Positions 11,471-20,712 are shown, numbered from the stretch's first letter. The stretch is 64,000 nucleotides of DNA from Cherax quadricarinatus (GCF_038502225.1 NW_027195240.1:190275-254274), one strand, 5' to 3'. The notes: generated by a model not told the origin, from the sequence alone. Numbers and translations are program-made.

Positions 11471-14400
11471 CTAGACTCTTGACAAAGAGTCTGCCAACAC
11501 ATTTTCTTTGCCGGCAATGTAACGAATTTTGAAGTTATAGGGCTGCAGCCTGAGCGTCCAACGCATAAGCCTTGTGTTGTGATTCTTCATGGCTTGGAGA
11601 TAGACTAACGGGTTGTGATCACTGTAGACTGTGACCACCTGCGATGTCTGGCCCACATAAACATCGAAATGCTCCAAAGCCATTACCAGCGCGAGGGCTT
11701 CTTTTTCAATGGTAGAGTAAGCTCTCTGATGTGGCTGGAACTTAGCTGAAAAGTATGCTACAGGCTGCAACTCCTTGTTCCCGATTTGTAATAGTACCGC
11801 CCCAACCCCAGACTCACAAGCATCAACCTGTAATGAAAAAGGTTTGGAGAAGTCTGGAGACAGGAGAATGGGTGCAGAGCACAATAATCTTTTTGCTTTA
11901 TTAAAAGCAGTGTTACAATCTGACGTCCAATTAAAGGGAACTTTATGACTGGTAAGAGAGGTAAGAGGGGCTACAATATCTGAGAAATTCTTACAGAATC
12001 TTCTGTAAAATCCTATCATGCCTAGGAAACGTTGAAGAGATTTCCTATCATGAGGAACTGGATAATCTTTAATCGAAAGAACTTTAGCAAGTTTAGGTGC
12101 AACATTACCACTACCTACTTCATGGCCTAGAAAAGTGATAGTGGCCTGGCCAAAGGAAGATTTAGATAAATTAACTGTTAATTGGGAATTCTTAAAGGTC
12201 TCAAACAGAGCTTTAAGTCTAAGTAGGTGTTGATCCCAAGTATCAGACACCACAACAATATCATCTAGGTATGCTGCCGTGCCTTCAAGTCCTTTAATAG
12301 CCTGATGGATGAGTTTCTGGAATGAAGAGGGGGAATTTTTCATTCCGAAGGGGGTAACTGTATACTGATAATGACCTCCTGGAATTACGAAGGCAGAGAT
12401 TTCCTTCGCCTTATCTGTCAAAGGTACCTGATAGTAACCTTTAAGGAGATCTAATTTGGACACAAAAGTAGCCTTACCCACAAAGTCAATTACGTCATCC
12501 AGACGAGGAAGAGGGTAAGCATCTGTAATTGTGACCTCGTTCACTTTACGGTAGTCTGTGCACATACGAAACCCTCCATCAGCCTTCTTTACTAGGATGC
12601 ACGGTGAAGCCCATGGACTAGATGACTCCTCCACTAAACCATGTTCTAACAAGAAGTCTACTTCCTGCTGAAGTAACCTTTGCTTTTCAGGATTAGCTCT
12701 GTAGGGGGAGAGTTTAATTGGTTTAGATTTTCCCACATCTACATCATGGTAACCTAACGTACATTTTTTCGGCACATCCGAAAAAATATTAGGATATGAC
12801 TGTAGAAGCTCAGTTAAATTGGTTGCTTGTATTTCAGATAATCCATCCATTAACGGGCTAGGATCCTTGAGGAGGACAGAATTTGAAAGTTTAGTATTAA
12901 TTTCAGAGATAGAGTGCAAAGAGTCAGAGTCGTCCTCAGAGGTAGAGGACAGAGTCATTACTGGGACTTTATCTGGTGTATGAAAGGCCTTGATTTGATT
13001 TATGTGGTAAGTTTTTGTTTTTGAGGTCTTATCGATGGGAGCTACCACATAATTTAAATCAGATAATCTACTTACTATCTGCATAGGTCCCGTAAATCTA
13101 GCTTTCAAGGTGTGGCCAGGTATAGGTTCCTGCACCAACACCTTGTCTCCTGGATGGAAGGAGCGGAATTGTGCACTTTTGTCATACCTCTGTTTCATCT
13201 TACTTTGAGCTATCTTTAGGTTAGCCGTGGCTAACTCACGTGCCACCTGCAACCTTGAAGACGGGTTGTAGAGTGCTGAGCTTACGTCTTCTCCCATCCA
13301 TCCTTCTTTGAGCACCCGAAGAGGACCTCGTACATTGTGCCCAAAGATCAGCTCAAACGGACTATACCCTGTAGACTCTTGCACCGTCTCTCGTACTGAG
13401 AATAGCAACAACGGTAGAGATTCATCCCAATCTGTTGGAAAGTGCATGCAAAAACTTCTCATCATTGTTTTTAATGTTTGGTGGAATCTTTCCAAGGCGC
13501 CTTGGGACTGAGGGTGATAGGCAGTGGATAAGTTGTGAATTATCCCTAACCTAGTTAATACTTCCCTAAATGCTTTGGCAGTGAAGTTAGTACCTTGATC
13601 ACTTTGTATAGTTTTAGGAATGCCAAAACAAGAAATGAATTTTGTTAAAGCTTTGAGAATAGCTTTAGTATTGATACTACGCATTGGGATCGCTTCAGGA
13701 TATCTGGTTACTTTATCCATAATTGTAAATAAATACTGATTTCCAGACTTTGACTTAGGTAGTGGACCTACACAATCTATAATTAAATCTGCAAAAGGTT
13801 CTCCATCAGCAGGTATGGGTTGGAGAGGTGCAGGTTTAATAGAATGTCCAGGTTTTCCAACTTGCTGACATTCTCGGCAACACCTAATATGATTCTTCAC
13901 ATCTTTCTTTAATGTTGGCCAATAAAATTCTTTTGTGATTCTATACAAGGTTTTTGTAATTCCTAAGTGACCTCCTGATGACGTATTATGAGCTATATTT
14001 AATATCTGAGGTCTATACTTGGTTGGAACCACTAACCTGTCGTATAATTGCCGGCCCTCTGTCTCCTTACCAGTCTCAGTGCATACCAAATAATCATTTT
14101 TAACTTCATACTTGACTGGATGACCCAAAGAGGATTTACCCATGGCTGCCTCAAAAGTGAATTTTAACGAAGGGTCCTTACGTTGTTCCTCCCGGAAGGA
14201 CAGTCCCTCGGGCATGGAAACAGAGACATCTGGCAATCCTGCAACCTGGGAATAGGAAGGCTTGATCGGGGTCTGTTCACTTGATTTACGAGACTCCGGC
14301 CGGTGTGTCTCATAAAACAACGTGGCTATTCCGAGATCGGAGTCTTCCAAGGATAGGTCAACATTCTCCCCAGACAACCCTTGGGATGTTGCCCGAGTTA

Positions 14401-16069
14401 TGGCCAACACTGGAGAAGCATTAATCATTATAGGTTCAGGACACGAAGTAACAGTAGTAATGTTATTACCCAGTAATAACATGGCATTTTTCATGGGAAA
14501 TCCTTTTGAGATACCTACAGTCAAGTACCCAGTGTAATATTTGCACTGTACATAAATTTTATGCAAAGGAACTGAATATATAGCTCCTCCGTAAGCTTCC
14601 AATAAAACTGAGGAATTCAAGGAAGTATTCTCTGAAAGGGGTAATATTCCTTCTCTGACAAGTGAGCAATATGCTCCAGTATCTCTAAAGGTATTTACTT
14701 TAGTTGGTTCTGAGTTTTCCTGAAGGGAAATAAGACTTTCGCAATAATAAGGGGCCATACCTTTTTCTACTTCTCTAGGGGACATGTTACTAGGGATATT
14801 AGAGATTTTCCCGATGGGTTGAGGTTTTTGGGGGCAGTTGGAACTGATATGACCTACTTTATTACACCTGAAGCAGACGACAGGCTTGCCCTTTACTCCC
14901 TGATGACGTTGCAAGTGGTGTCGTTCTGGCTGGTGCCTCTCTGGATATTGTTGTCGAGATGCTCCATAAGTAGTTTGCCTCTCCGCAGGGGGACCATATG
15001 TTGAGAAGCGTGGCTCACCAGGTGACTTGGTTGGATGTCGTAGACGCTCTCCCTCCGGCTGGCACTTCATTCTCCAATGTTGTCGATCTCTGCTCACGCC
15101 AGACTGTTGAAAAGAGAGACGGGACCGCTCGGACAAGGAGCGGTTCGTTTCGAAGGTATCAGCCAACCTGGCCGCCTCCAATGCAGTGGTTAAGTCACGA
15201 TCCTGCAGAAAGACACGAACCTCTGGTCCCACAGACTCCAGCAGGTTATCAATCAGAATAAGCTGCACCAGCTCCTCAAAGTTAGAGACACCACTCGCTT
15301 TATACCAGCTGGTAAAAGCTTTGGTTTGCTGTCTCACAAAGTCCACCAGGGATTGACCAAGCTGCCGCCTGTTCAATTTGAAGGTCTTACGATATTTAGC
15401 TGGGATACATGTATATGCTCCCAACACTGTGGTCTTCACTACTTGATAATCAGAGAATTCAGCGTCAGTTAATACCGACGTAAATTCCTGTGCCTTACCC
15501 AATAATGCTGTATGAACCAACGCTGCCCAGTGCTGTTCCGGCCACCTCAAGGCTCGAGCCTGATTTTCGAAGCTTTCGAAAAATTGCTCTGGTTCGGCCT
15601 CATTGAAGCGGGGAACAAGCTGTACTGCTTTTTGTAAACTGAAATCGTTTACAGAATGCGAAAACTGCCTCCTTTCTCTTTCCCTATCAAATTCTTCCCT
15701 TGCGAATGCTCTCTGTTCCCTAGTTTGCTCAAGATTGATTTTTGCCAGCTGAAGTGCCAACGACGCTGATTCACCCTGAGACAACCCATGTGCACTATAC
15801 TGACCATTTTGCTCCGTAGGTGTATCATCTTCCTCCTGCGAGAACATAGTAGTTTTTGCCCTAGCTCCCGTAGAGGGAGGAGTCTGATGTGCCATCTCTT
15901 CTTCAATAAGTATGTCAGCAATAAGTGAACGCAGTTGCGCAGCTGTAAGAGTGCGTTTATAGGGAATGCCAATGGAACGAGCAATTTGCCAACAACGCTG
16001 TAGGGACAATTTAGGTAGGTTATGCAAAGTATATGCCGACACCAGGCGTCTGACTCGTCTAGGTGGCAT
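11471..16069 (-). CDS. gag-pol: Gag-Pol polyprotein, Gmr1-like domain order
   Basis: One uninterrupted 1532-codon frame that supplies the capsid and enzymes for retrotransposition. Gag spans about residues 1-395 and ends in a CCHC zinc knuckle (C399, C402, H407, C412). The retropepsin motif DTGA is at 463-466. Integrase follows: an HHCC zinc site (H694, H701, C731, C734), the catalytic triad D765, D824 and E860 with 35 residues between the last two, and a GPY/F-like segment around 991-1010. Reverse transcriptase comes after it, with D1207 in KLDLLKGYYQV and the YLDD box at 1267-1270. RNase H residues are D1416, E1455 and D1484, and the frame stops soon after LADSLSRV. Gag and pol are fused without a frameshift. 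Integrase before RT is the Gmr1-group arrangement. The start is the first ATG of the frame, about 320 bp inside the 5' LTR. All catalytic residues I looked for are present, so the copy may be functional. Confidence 0.95.
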   Translation of the reverse strand: MPPRRVRRLVSAYTLHNLPKLSLQRCWQIARSIGIPYKRTLTAAQLRSLIADILIEEEMAHQTPPSTGARAKTTMFSQEEDDTPTEQNGQYSAHGLSQGESASLALQLAKINLEQTREQRAFAREEFDRERERRQFSHSVNDFSLQKAVQLVPRFNEAEPEQFFESFENQARALRWPEQHWAALVHTALLGKAQEFTSVLTDAEFSDYQVVKTTVLGAYTCIPAKYRKTFKLNRRQLGQSLVDFVRQQTKAFTSWYKASGVSNFEELVQLILIDNLLESVGPEVRVFLQDRDLTTALEAARLADTFETNRSLSERSRLSFQQSGVSRDRQHWRMKCQPEGERLRHPTKSPGEPRFSTYGPPAERQTTYGASRQQYPERHQPERHHLQRHQGVKGKPVVCFRCNKVGHISSNCPQKPQPIGKISNIPSNMSPREVEKGMAPYYCESLISLQENSEPTKVNTFRDTGAYCSLVREGILPLSENTSLNSSVLLEAYGGAIYSVPLHKIYVQCKYYTGYLTVGISKGFPMKNAMLLLGNNITTVTSCPEPIMINASPVLAITRATSQGLSGENVDLSLEDSDLGIATLFYETHRPESRKSSEQTPIKPSYSQVAGLPDVSVSMPEGLSFREEQRKDPSLKFTFEAAMGKSSLGHPVKYEVKNDYLVCTETGKETEGRQLYDRLVVPTKYRPQILNIAHNTSSGGHLGITKTLYRITKEFYWPTLKKDVKNHIRCCRECQQVGKPGHSIKPAPLQPIPADGEPFADLIIDCVGPLPKSKSGNQYLFTIMDKVTRYPEAIPMRSINTKAILKALTKFISCFGIPKTIQSDQGTNFTAKAFREVLTRLGIIHNLSTAYHPQSQGALERFHQTLKTMMRSFCMHFPTDWDESLPLLLFSVRETVQESTGYSPFELIFGHNVRGPLRVLKEGWMGEDVSSALYNPSSRLQVARELATANLKIAQSKMKQRYDKSAQFRSFHPGDKVLVQEPIPGHTLKARFTGPMQIVSRLSDLNYVVAPIDKTSKTKTYHINQIKAFHTPDKVPVMTLSSTSEDDSDSLHSISEINTKLSNSVLLKDPSPLMDGLSEIQATNLTELLQSYPNIFSDVPKKCTLGYHDVDVGKSKPIKLSPYRANPEKQRLLQQEVDFLLEHGLVEESSSPWASPCILVKKADGGFRMCTDYRKVNEVTITDAYPLPRLDDVIDFVGKATFVSKLDLLKGYYQVPLTDKAKEISAFVIPGGHYQYTVTPFGMKNSPSSFQKLIHQAIKGLEGTAAYLDDIVVVSDTWDQHLLRLKALFETFKNSQLTVNLSKSSFGQATITFLGHEVGSGNVAPKLAKVLSIKDYPVPHDRKSLQRFLGMIGFYRRFCKNFSDIVAPLTSLTSHKVPFNWTSDCNTAFNKAKRLLCSAPILLSPDFSKPFSLQVDACESGVGAVLLQIGNKELQPVAYFSAKFQPHQRAYSTIEKEALALVMALEHFDVYVGQTSQVVTVYSDHNPLVYLQAMKNHNTRLMRWTLRLQPYNFKIRYIAGKENVLADSLSRV

Positions 16070-16370
16070 AAGTTATTCGCTATGCACAGTACGAATACCC
16101 CAACGTAACACGTTAATTTGCAGAACACGCTTAGCTATGCACAGTACGATTGCAGAATACGCATACAAGCAAAGCCGACTGCACACAAGACTGACCGTAG
16201 CGAAGCGAGCACACTGAACAAGCTAGTAGCGAGCTGCTGAACGATCACACAATAGCAAGGCTGATCATAAGCAACTGACACGCAAAATTTGTAAAGCGAA
16301 GCGAAACAGCAAGCTACACAATGTTCCTGCTACAAGCTTCACCCTAAGCTCAACCGTTTCTCTAAGTCCA
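16070..16370 (-). other. leader between primer binding site and gag-pol
   Basis: About 300 bp of untranslated leader. No separate gene is recognised; short frames here overlap the gag start in other frames. Confidence 0.6.
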
Positions 16371-16389
16371 GCTCCCGGACAGGCCCCCA
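16371..16389 (-). other. primer binding site
   Basis: Directly after the 5' LTR on the minus strand comes TGGGGGCCTGTCCGGGAGC. It begins with the TGG expected from pairing with a tRNA CCA end. The old relative has a similar sequence at the same place (TGCGGACCTGTCTTGAAGC at 17705). I do not assign the primer tRNA. Confidence 0.65.
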
Positions 16390-16813
16390 TATTACAACCT
16401 AGGATTTCAAATGGCCTGTTATCCCAGGTGTAATGGGAGCAAATAAACACAGTAGAAAAAGTTTAGACTTATATTATCCTTCACCAATTATAACAGCAAT
16501 ATGTACACTATGTACAGTGATAAATATAGTGCACTCCACGGTAAGCAAGGCAGAAATAGAAGCCACAAGATAGCAGACCGTGCTTCAACCAGCTCTAGAG
16601 TGGGAATGACAAGGGCAGACAGGAGAGCGGTATCCACATAACCTCTGCGATTGTCAATCCCACCTTCTTATTGGCTAGAACCTGGTCACTAGTTGAACGA
16701 TGGGGCCCCATCATCAACTCTTAGCAACCTGGTTCGCTGGTTGGGGGAGATAGCCTGTAAATGAGGGTGTGTCCATGCGCCGAATAAAGGTTACGTACTC
16801 TTTGCATGCCACA
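16390..16813 (-). repeat. 5' LTR of the Gmr1-like element
   Basis: 424 bp, identical by eye to 10731-11154. It carries the promoter for the minus-strand transcript by position; no core promoter motif was certain. Confidence 0.95.
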
Positions 16814-17267
16814 CCACCATTATCAATACTACCACCAGTACCACCAACACTAGTGCTACCACCACTACCACTACCATCAGTACTACCACTACTACCACCA
16901 CTGTCAGTACTACCACCATCAACAGTACTACCACCACTACAACTACCACCATTATGAGTACTACCACCAGTACCACCACCAGTGCTACCACCACTATCTC
17001 CAACAGTACTGCCACCACTAGCACTACTACCACCACTACCACCATCATCAGTACTACCACCAATATCAGTACTACCACCACCACCACCACCACCAGTGCT
17101 ACCACCACTACCACCACCACCACCACCACGACTACCACCACCACCAGTACCACAACTACCACCACCACCAATATTAAGACTACCATCATCCCTGCTACCA
17201 CCATCTATAACACCTCTACCACTATTACCAGTACTACCACTACTACCACAACTACCAGTACTACCAC
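16814..17267. repeat. ACC/ACT triplet array, middle fragment
   Basis: A continuation of the degenerate triplet array seen at 9500-10730, resuming right after the young LTR element with the CCACC duplication at 16814-16818. It runs up to the start of the old LTR element. Confidence 0.9.
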
Positions 17268-17704
17268 TGTCTCACGCTAAGAGTACGTTACAATATATTC
17301 GAGGTGCGTCACACTCCCATATAGACGTGCCCTCCCGACCAGTAAACCAGCTGTTAACAGTATAACAGAGGATCCCACCTGTTATACTAACAGCTTGGTT
17401 GAACCAGCCAATCACGAGAAACTTCACCAAAGTTGTGAAGCTGTGTCTGGAACTCGTACAACAACACTGGTAGACTTACCTTCAAGTCTGGTCGTACATG
17501 GATCTCACAGTGACTCGTTTGTAAACTGTTGTATTGTACATATTCTTTGTAAATATTGTACGTATTCTTTGTAAATATTGTACGTTATTGCACATATAAA
17601 GAGCATTTACTCATCGGTGTATTTTTCTCGTCCCTACACTGGTTATCATGGTAACTCAGTACAAACAGGTGTACAGGCCACCAGACTGTACCTGTGTTGT
17701 AATA
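17268..17704 (+). repeat. 5' LTR of the old element
   Basis: 437 bp from TGTCTCACGCTAAGAGTACG to TGTAATA. It shares many segments with 19474-19698 (such as CAACACTGGTAGACTTAC and TCAAGTCTGGTCGTACATGG) and with 20533-20712 (such as CACTGGTTATCATG and GGCCACCAGACTGTACCTGT). It includes an internal tandem copy of ATTCTTTGTAAATATTGTAC near 17542-17583. Confidence 0.85.
17595..17600 (+). promoter_or_regulatory. TATA-like box in the old LTR
   Basis: TATAAA within CACATATAAAGAGC, in the part of the LTR where a retrotransposon core promoter is expected. This is a motif match only. Confidence 0.4.
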
Positions 17705-18208
17705 TGCGGACCTGTCTTGAAGCCATTGTCTCTGTATTGTCTCACTAGCTTCCTTATGTTCCACAGCAAACCTGTTAAGTTATAGTGTTGCAAACCTGCT
17801 GATTTGTTGTGGGCTGCTGTTGCATGTTGTATTGAGCGTGTTGGAATAGATAGAGTTTTGTTATAGTGTTGCTGGGTTATGTTAGGTGGCTGGTAGCTGA
17901 ATATATTCTGTAATACTTTCCCAGACTATCACTACAACGTTGCTGGCGTATTGTTCCTTCTGTTGGTATAAAGTATCATAGAGTTTATATACTATAAATT
18001 AAGATCTGACTTGTGTAACATGACGTTCTGACGTGAGATTTCAGCTGTGACGGGAACTATTAATTGCGGACTCCCGCTGCTGTACTTTCATAATGGAGGA
18101 CGAACTCCGGAGCTACAAGACAACTATCTACCTGGGGAAACAGGTGGTGAATCAGGGTTGTCTGAGGGAGGAGTCAGCTTCGCTAGTGCTTGAGTTAGCT
18201 CAGTGTTG
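17705..18208 (+). other. leader of the old element
   Basis: Sequence between the 5' LTR and the first recognisable gag. It starts with a primer-binding-like TGCGGACCTGTC. No gene is seen. Confidence 0.5.
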
Positions 18209-18478
18209 AGTACACCGGGGAACAACGTGCATTTGCTAAGGAAGAATCTGATAGAGAAGGAAAGTAGACAGTTTTGGCGTACTATGGATGATAATTTCAG
18301 TGTACAGAAATCTGTGTCCCTAGTACATTTGATTTTCTGAATCTGAACAGATTTTCGAATCTTTTGAAAATCTGCCTCGAGCTTTGCGATGGCTACTGGG
18401 CAGCACTGGTTAATACAGTATTATATGGTGAAATGGAGGAATTCACTACTGATTTGAATGAAGAACATTTCTATGACT

Positions 18479-18484
18479 ACAGCG
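18479..18484. repeat. target site duplication ACAGCG (left)
   Basis: ACAGCG here and at 18729-18734 flanks the SINE. Removing the SINE with one copy restores continuity of the gag match, which supports the call. Confidence 0.75.
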
Positions 18485-18728
18485 GGGCTCTGGTGGCCTG
18501 GTGGTTAACGCTCTGGCTTCACACGGTGAGGGCCTGGGTTCGATTCCCAGCCAGAGTAGAAACATTGGACGTGTTTCTTTCAACCTGTTGTCTATGTTCC
18601 CCATCAGTAAAATGGGTACCTGGGTGTTAGTCGACTGGTGTGGGTCGCATCCTGGGACACTGACCTAAGGAGGCCTGGTCACAGACCGGGCCGCGGGGGC
18701 GTTGACCCCCGGAACTCTCTCCAGGTAA
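18485..18728 (+). mobile_element. tRNA-derived SINE, copy 1
   Basis: About 244 bp. The head has an A box (TGGCCTGGTGG) and a B box (GGTTCGATTCC) in GGGCTCTGGTGGCC to CCAGCCAGAGTA, a tRNA-like acceptor pairing. The body contains GGTACCTGGGTGTTAGTCG and GGTCACAGACCGGGCC and ends in CTCCAGGTAA. It is almost identical to the copy at 59459. Transcription would be by pol III from the internal boxes, with mobilisation by a LINE in trans (family knowledge). Confidence 0.9.
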
Positions 18729-18938
18729 ACAGCGTCGGGGAAGTAACTGTGGGCTGTACATACCAGTGTAGTTCCAGCAGTTGTTGTCGTGAGTTTAAGA
18801 GACACGTAAGTTTATTCGTTTTTTAATGACATACTCGTTTTCCCACTATAATCTACGCTTTCCAAAATTACTCAGATGTCTCAACTCAGACTTCTGCAAC
18901 ACAATTGTCCTCAAAGATTTGTTAAGTTATACCTTGAA

Positions 18939-19278
18939 GATTGAGACACTTATGCAGCATATGGGAATCTTTATTCAGGAAACGTTTCGCCACACAGTGG
19001 CTTCATCAGTCCAATACAAAGAGGAAGGCGTAAGGAGAGGAGGAGTATGAGGTAATCAGTCCCTCAGCCTGGAGTCGATGTGTTCAGTCCATCAATCTGA
19101 ACACATCGACTCCAGGTTGAGGGACTGATTACCTCATACTCCTCTCCTTACGCCTTCCTCTTTGTATTGGACTGATGAAGCCACTGTGTGGTGAAACGTT
19201 TCCTGAATAAAGATTCCCATATGCTGCATAAGTGTCTCAATCTTCAACATGTCGGTTTTTCAAACCATTCACCACAAC
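18939..19278. mobile_element. 340-bp palindromic (fold-back) insertion with 12-bp target duplication
   Basis: Left arm 18934-19087 and right arm 19097-19247 are reverse complements apart from a 3-bp indel and a few substitutions, with a 9-bp centre (19088-19096). The arms carry TTTATTCAGGAAACGTTTC and CATCAGTCCAATACAAAGAG. A unique tail (19248-19278) follows. TTATACCTTGAA flanks the insertion at 18927-18938 and 19279-19290, a 12-bp duplication. With one copy removed, the surrounding sequence resembles gypsy pol around intact residues 619-637. The long, variable-type duplication fits LINE-assisted insertion better than a DNA transposon, but that is inference. Confidence 0.8.
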
Positions 19279-19463
19279 TTATACCTTGAATTAAGGAAAG
19301 ATCCTGGACTTCACCTTACAAGACAGACAAAGCAAATGTGATAATAATTATGGACTAGGTAGATTATAGTGGAAAAATGAACATATTATCAGAAGACAGG
19401 GGTACTTATGTGCCCCTTCAGGTCATAATGGCTCACTACACATTAAGGTATTAGAGGGCTTGT
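19279..19463 (+). pseudogene. short pol remnant of the old Gmr1-like element
   Basis: Frame pieces such as ELRKDPGLHL (intact EEQRKDPSLKF, residues about 628-637) and VPLQVIMAHYTL (intact region about 681-696) fall in the right order just upstream of the polypurine tract. Stops and indels are frequent. Integrase, RT and RNase H are missing. Confidence 0.6.
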
Positions 19464-19473
19464 GGGATGAGGG
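19464..19473 (+). other. polypurine-like tract of the old element
   Basis: GGGATGAGGG directly before TGTGGCATGC of the 3' LTR. Confidence 0.55.
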
Positions 19474-19698
19474 TGTGGCATGCTAAGAGTATGTTATAAT
19501 TCCAGGTATGTCACACATCCATATAGACGTGCCCTTCTGACCAGTGAATCAGCTGTAACAGAGGAGCCCACTTGTTATACTAACACCTTGGGACTCGTGC
19601 AGCAACACTGGTAGACTTACATTCAAGTCTGGTCGTACATGGAGCTCACAGTGTCTCGTTTGTAAACTGCTGTATTGCACATATTTGTAAATATTGTA
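19474..19698 (+). repeat. 3' LTR of the old element, 5' part
   Basis: Starts TGTGGCATGCTAAGAG and follows the 5' LTR through GTAAACTGCTGTATTGCACA to ATTGTACA, then breaks off. The remainder is found at 20533-20712. Confidence 0.8.
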
Positions 19699-20080
19699 CA
19701 GTAAAATGGACCTATAATACTTCAGACTCTGGGGGACTGTTACAGTGTATCACTATCCACACTGCCATCTAGTGGGCCACTGTAAGGCTACAGATTTCCT
19801 GGGGTCTGACTGTTTTTAGTTTCTACTCCTGGTAGAATTTACCTTACCTGGTGCGGGTTGAAGTCTGGGAAGTGTCTTCACCTCCAGTCTTCTCCTGATC
19901 AGGTAAGGTGATCTACCAGGAATATTGTTTCAGTAATTTTATATTTGTCCTGGTTACCAGTAATGTCAATGGAGTGTAATTACTACTGTTTGTTTGTCTT
20001 CAATGTTATACTTAATAACCATCTTGTAGCCAGTGTTTTTATTATCAGCTGCTGGCCTGGTTATCCATGGTAGACGCTAC
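19699..20080. other. unclassified insert in the split LTR
   Basis: Not matched to anything else in the window. It contains an inverted repeat: left arm 19828-19850 (CCTGGTAGA...CTTACCTG), right arm 19900-19920 (CAGGTAAGGTG...CTACCAGG), loop 49 bp. Together with the SINE after it, it separates the two halves of the 3' LTR. Confidence 0.5.
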
Positions 20081-20398
20081 CGGTGGCCCGGTGGCCCGGT
20101 GGCCCGGTGACCTGGAGGCATGGCGGCTGAAGCTCCCGCTTTACACACGGAGGATCCGGGTTCGATTCCCTGCGGGTGGAAACATTTCGACACGTTTCCT
20201 TACACCTGTTGTCCTGTTCACCTAGCAGCAAATAGGTACCTGGGTGTTAGTCGACTGGTGTGGGTCGCATCCTGGGAAACAAGATTGAGGACCCCAATGG
20301 AAATAAGTTAGACAGTCCTCGATGACACACTGACTTTCTTGGGATATCCTGGGTGGCTAACCCTCCAGGGTTAAAAATCCGTACGAAATCTTATCTTA
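20081..20398 (+). mobile_element. SINE of a second, related subfamily
   Basis: A pol III B box (GGTTCGATTCC) lies at about 20159. The body shares TACCTGGGTGTTAGTCGACT and GGTGTGGGTCGCATCCTGGG with SINE copies 1 and 3, but the head and 3' end differ. The A-box-like 9-mer GGTGGCCCG is present three times in a row at 20084-20110. The end is uncertain (about 20398). Confidence 0.75.
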
Positions 20399-20532
20399 CA
20401 ACCCAAGCGACGGGATGTAGTGGGTCATAGCGGCTCGTCATCTCTCCTTTGTTATCTGGAGTGAGATGCTGCGGACTGGTACTGACAGGACCTACATCTT
20501 CTACCCAACCTAACACCAACACCGCCTGAGAT
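20399..20532. other. unclassified sequence before the LTR 3' half
   Basis: No gene or repeat match is seen. It lies inside the insert that splits the 3' LTR. Confidence 0.4.
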
Positions 20533-20712
20533 ACACGTCTTACTGCACATATTCTCTGGAATTATTGTACATAATTGCACACACATTTTAGTAAAGGAAT
20601 GTATGTAATGTATATACTCTTGGCTGCCATTTTCTCGTTCCTACACTGGTTATCATGTTGACTCAGTACAAACAGGTGTGCAGGCCACCAGACTGTACCT
20701 GTGTTTGTAATA
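20533..20712 (+). repeat. 3' LTR of the old element, 3' part
   Basis: Matches the last third of 17268-17704: ATTTTCTCGTTCCTACACTG, ACTCAGTACAAACAGGTGTG and GGCCACCAGACTGTACCTGT, ending TGTAATA. The triplet array resumes directly after it. Confidence 0.8.

Larger units (their letters stand above)
10731..16813 (-). mobile_element. intact Gmr1-like Ty3/gypsy LTR retrotransposon
   Basis: A complete 6083-bp element lying in the triplet array. On the minus strand the order is: 5' LTR (16390-16813), primer binding site (16371-16389), a leader of about 300 bp, one gag-pol frame (16069-11471), an untranslated tail (11470-11167), polypurine tract, 3' LTR (10731-11154). I found no difference between the two LTRs by eye, which implies a recent insertion. 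The LTR termini are TGTGGC...GTAATA. There is no env gene. The pol order (protease, integrase, reverse transcriptase, RNase H) is that of the Gmr1 group of Ty3/gypsy elements and unlike the usual Ty3/gypsy order. Confidence 0.95.
18209..18830 (+). pseudogene. broken gag of the old Gmr1-like element
   Basis: Translated pieces in shifting frames match the Gag of the intact element in order: EQRAFAKEESDRE (intact residues about 118-130), DNFSVQKSVSLV (about 141-152), FESFENLPRALRW (about 164-176) and WAALVNTVLYGEMEEFT (about 181-197). There is an in-frame stop after DREGK and at least two frameshifts. A SINE splits the reading just after the FYDY residues (intact FSDY), and the match resumes on the far side (VGEVTVGCTYQC against intact residues about 210-221). 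It cannot encode Gag. Confidence 0.85.
17268..20712 (+). mobile_element. degenerate Gmr1-like LTR retrotransposon with nested insertions
   Basis: An old relative of the 10731-16813 element in opposite orientation, also inside the triplet array. It has a 5' LTR (17268-17704), a leader, a broken gag (18209-18830), a short pol remnant (19279-19463), a polypurine tract (19464-19473) and a 3' LTR split into 19474-19698 and 20533-20712. LTR ends match the family: TGTGGCATGC at the start of the 3' copy, TGTAATA at the end of both. Most of pol is deleted. A SINE (18485), a 340-bp palindromic repeat (18939) and an insert of about 0.8 kb in the 3' LTR are later arrivals. Confidence 0.85.

Noticed and set aside
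18485..18570. A tRNA gene
   Set aside because: A and B boxes are present, but the sequence is the head of a SINE with a conserved body, repeated at 59459 and in related form at 20081; no proper tRNA fold is convincing.
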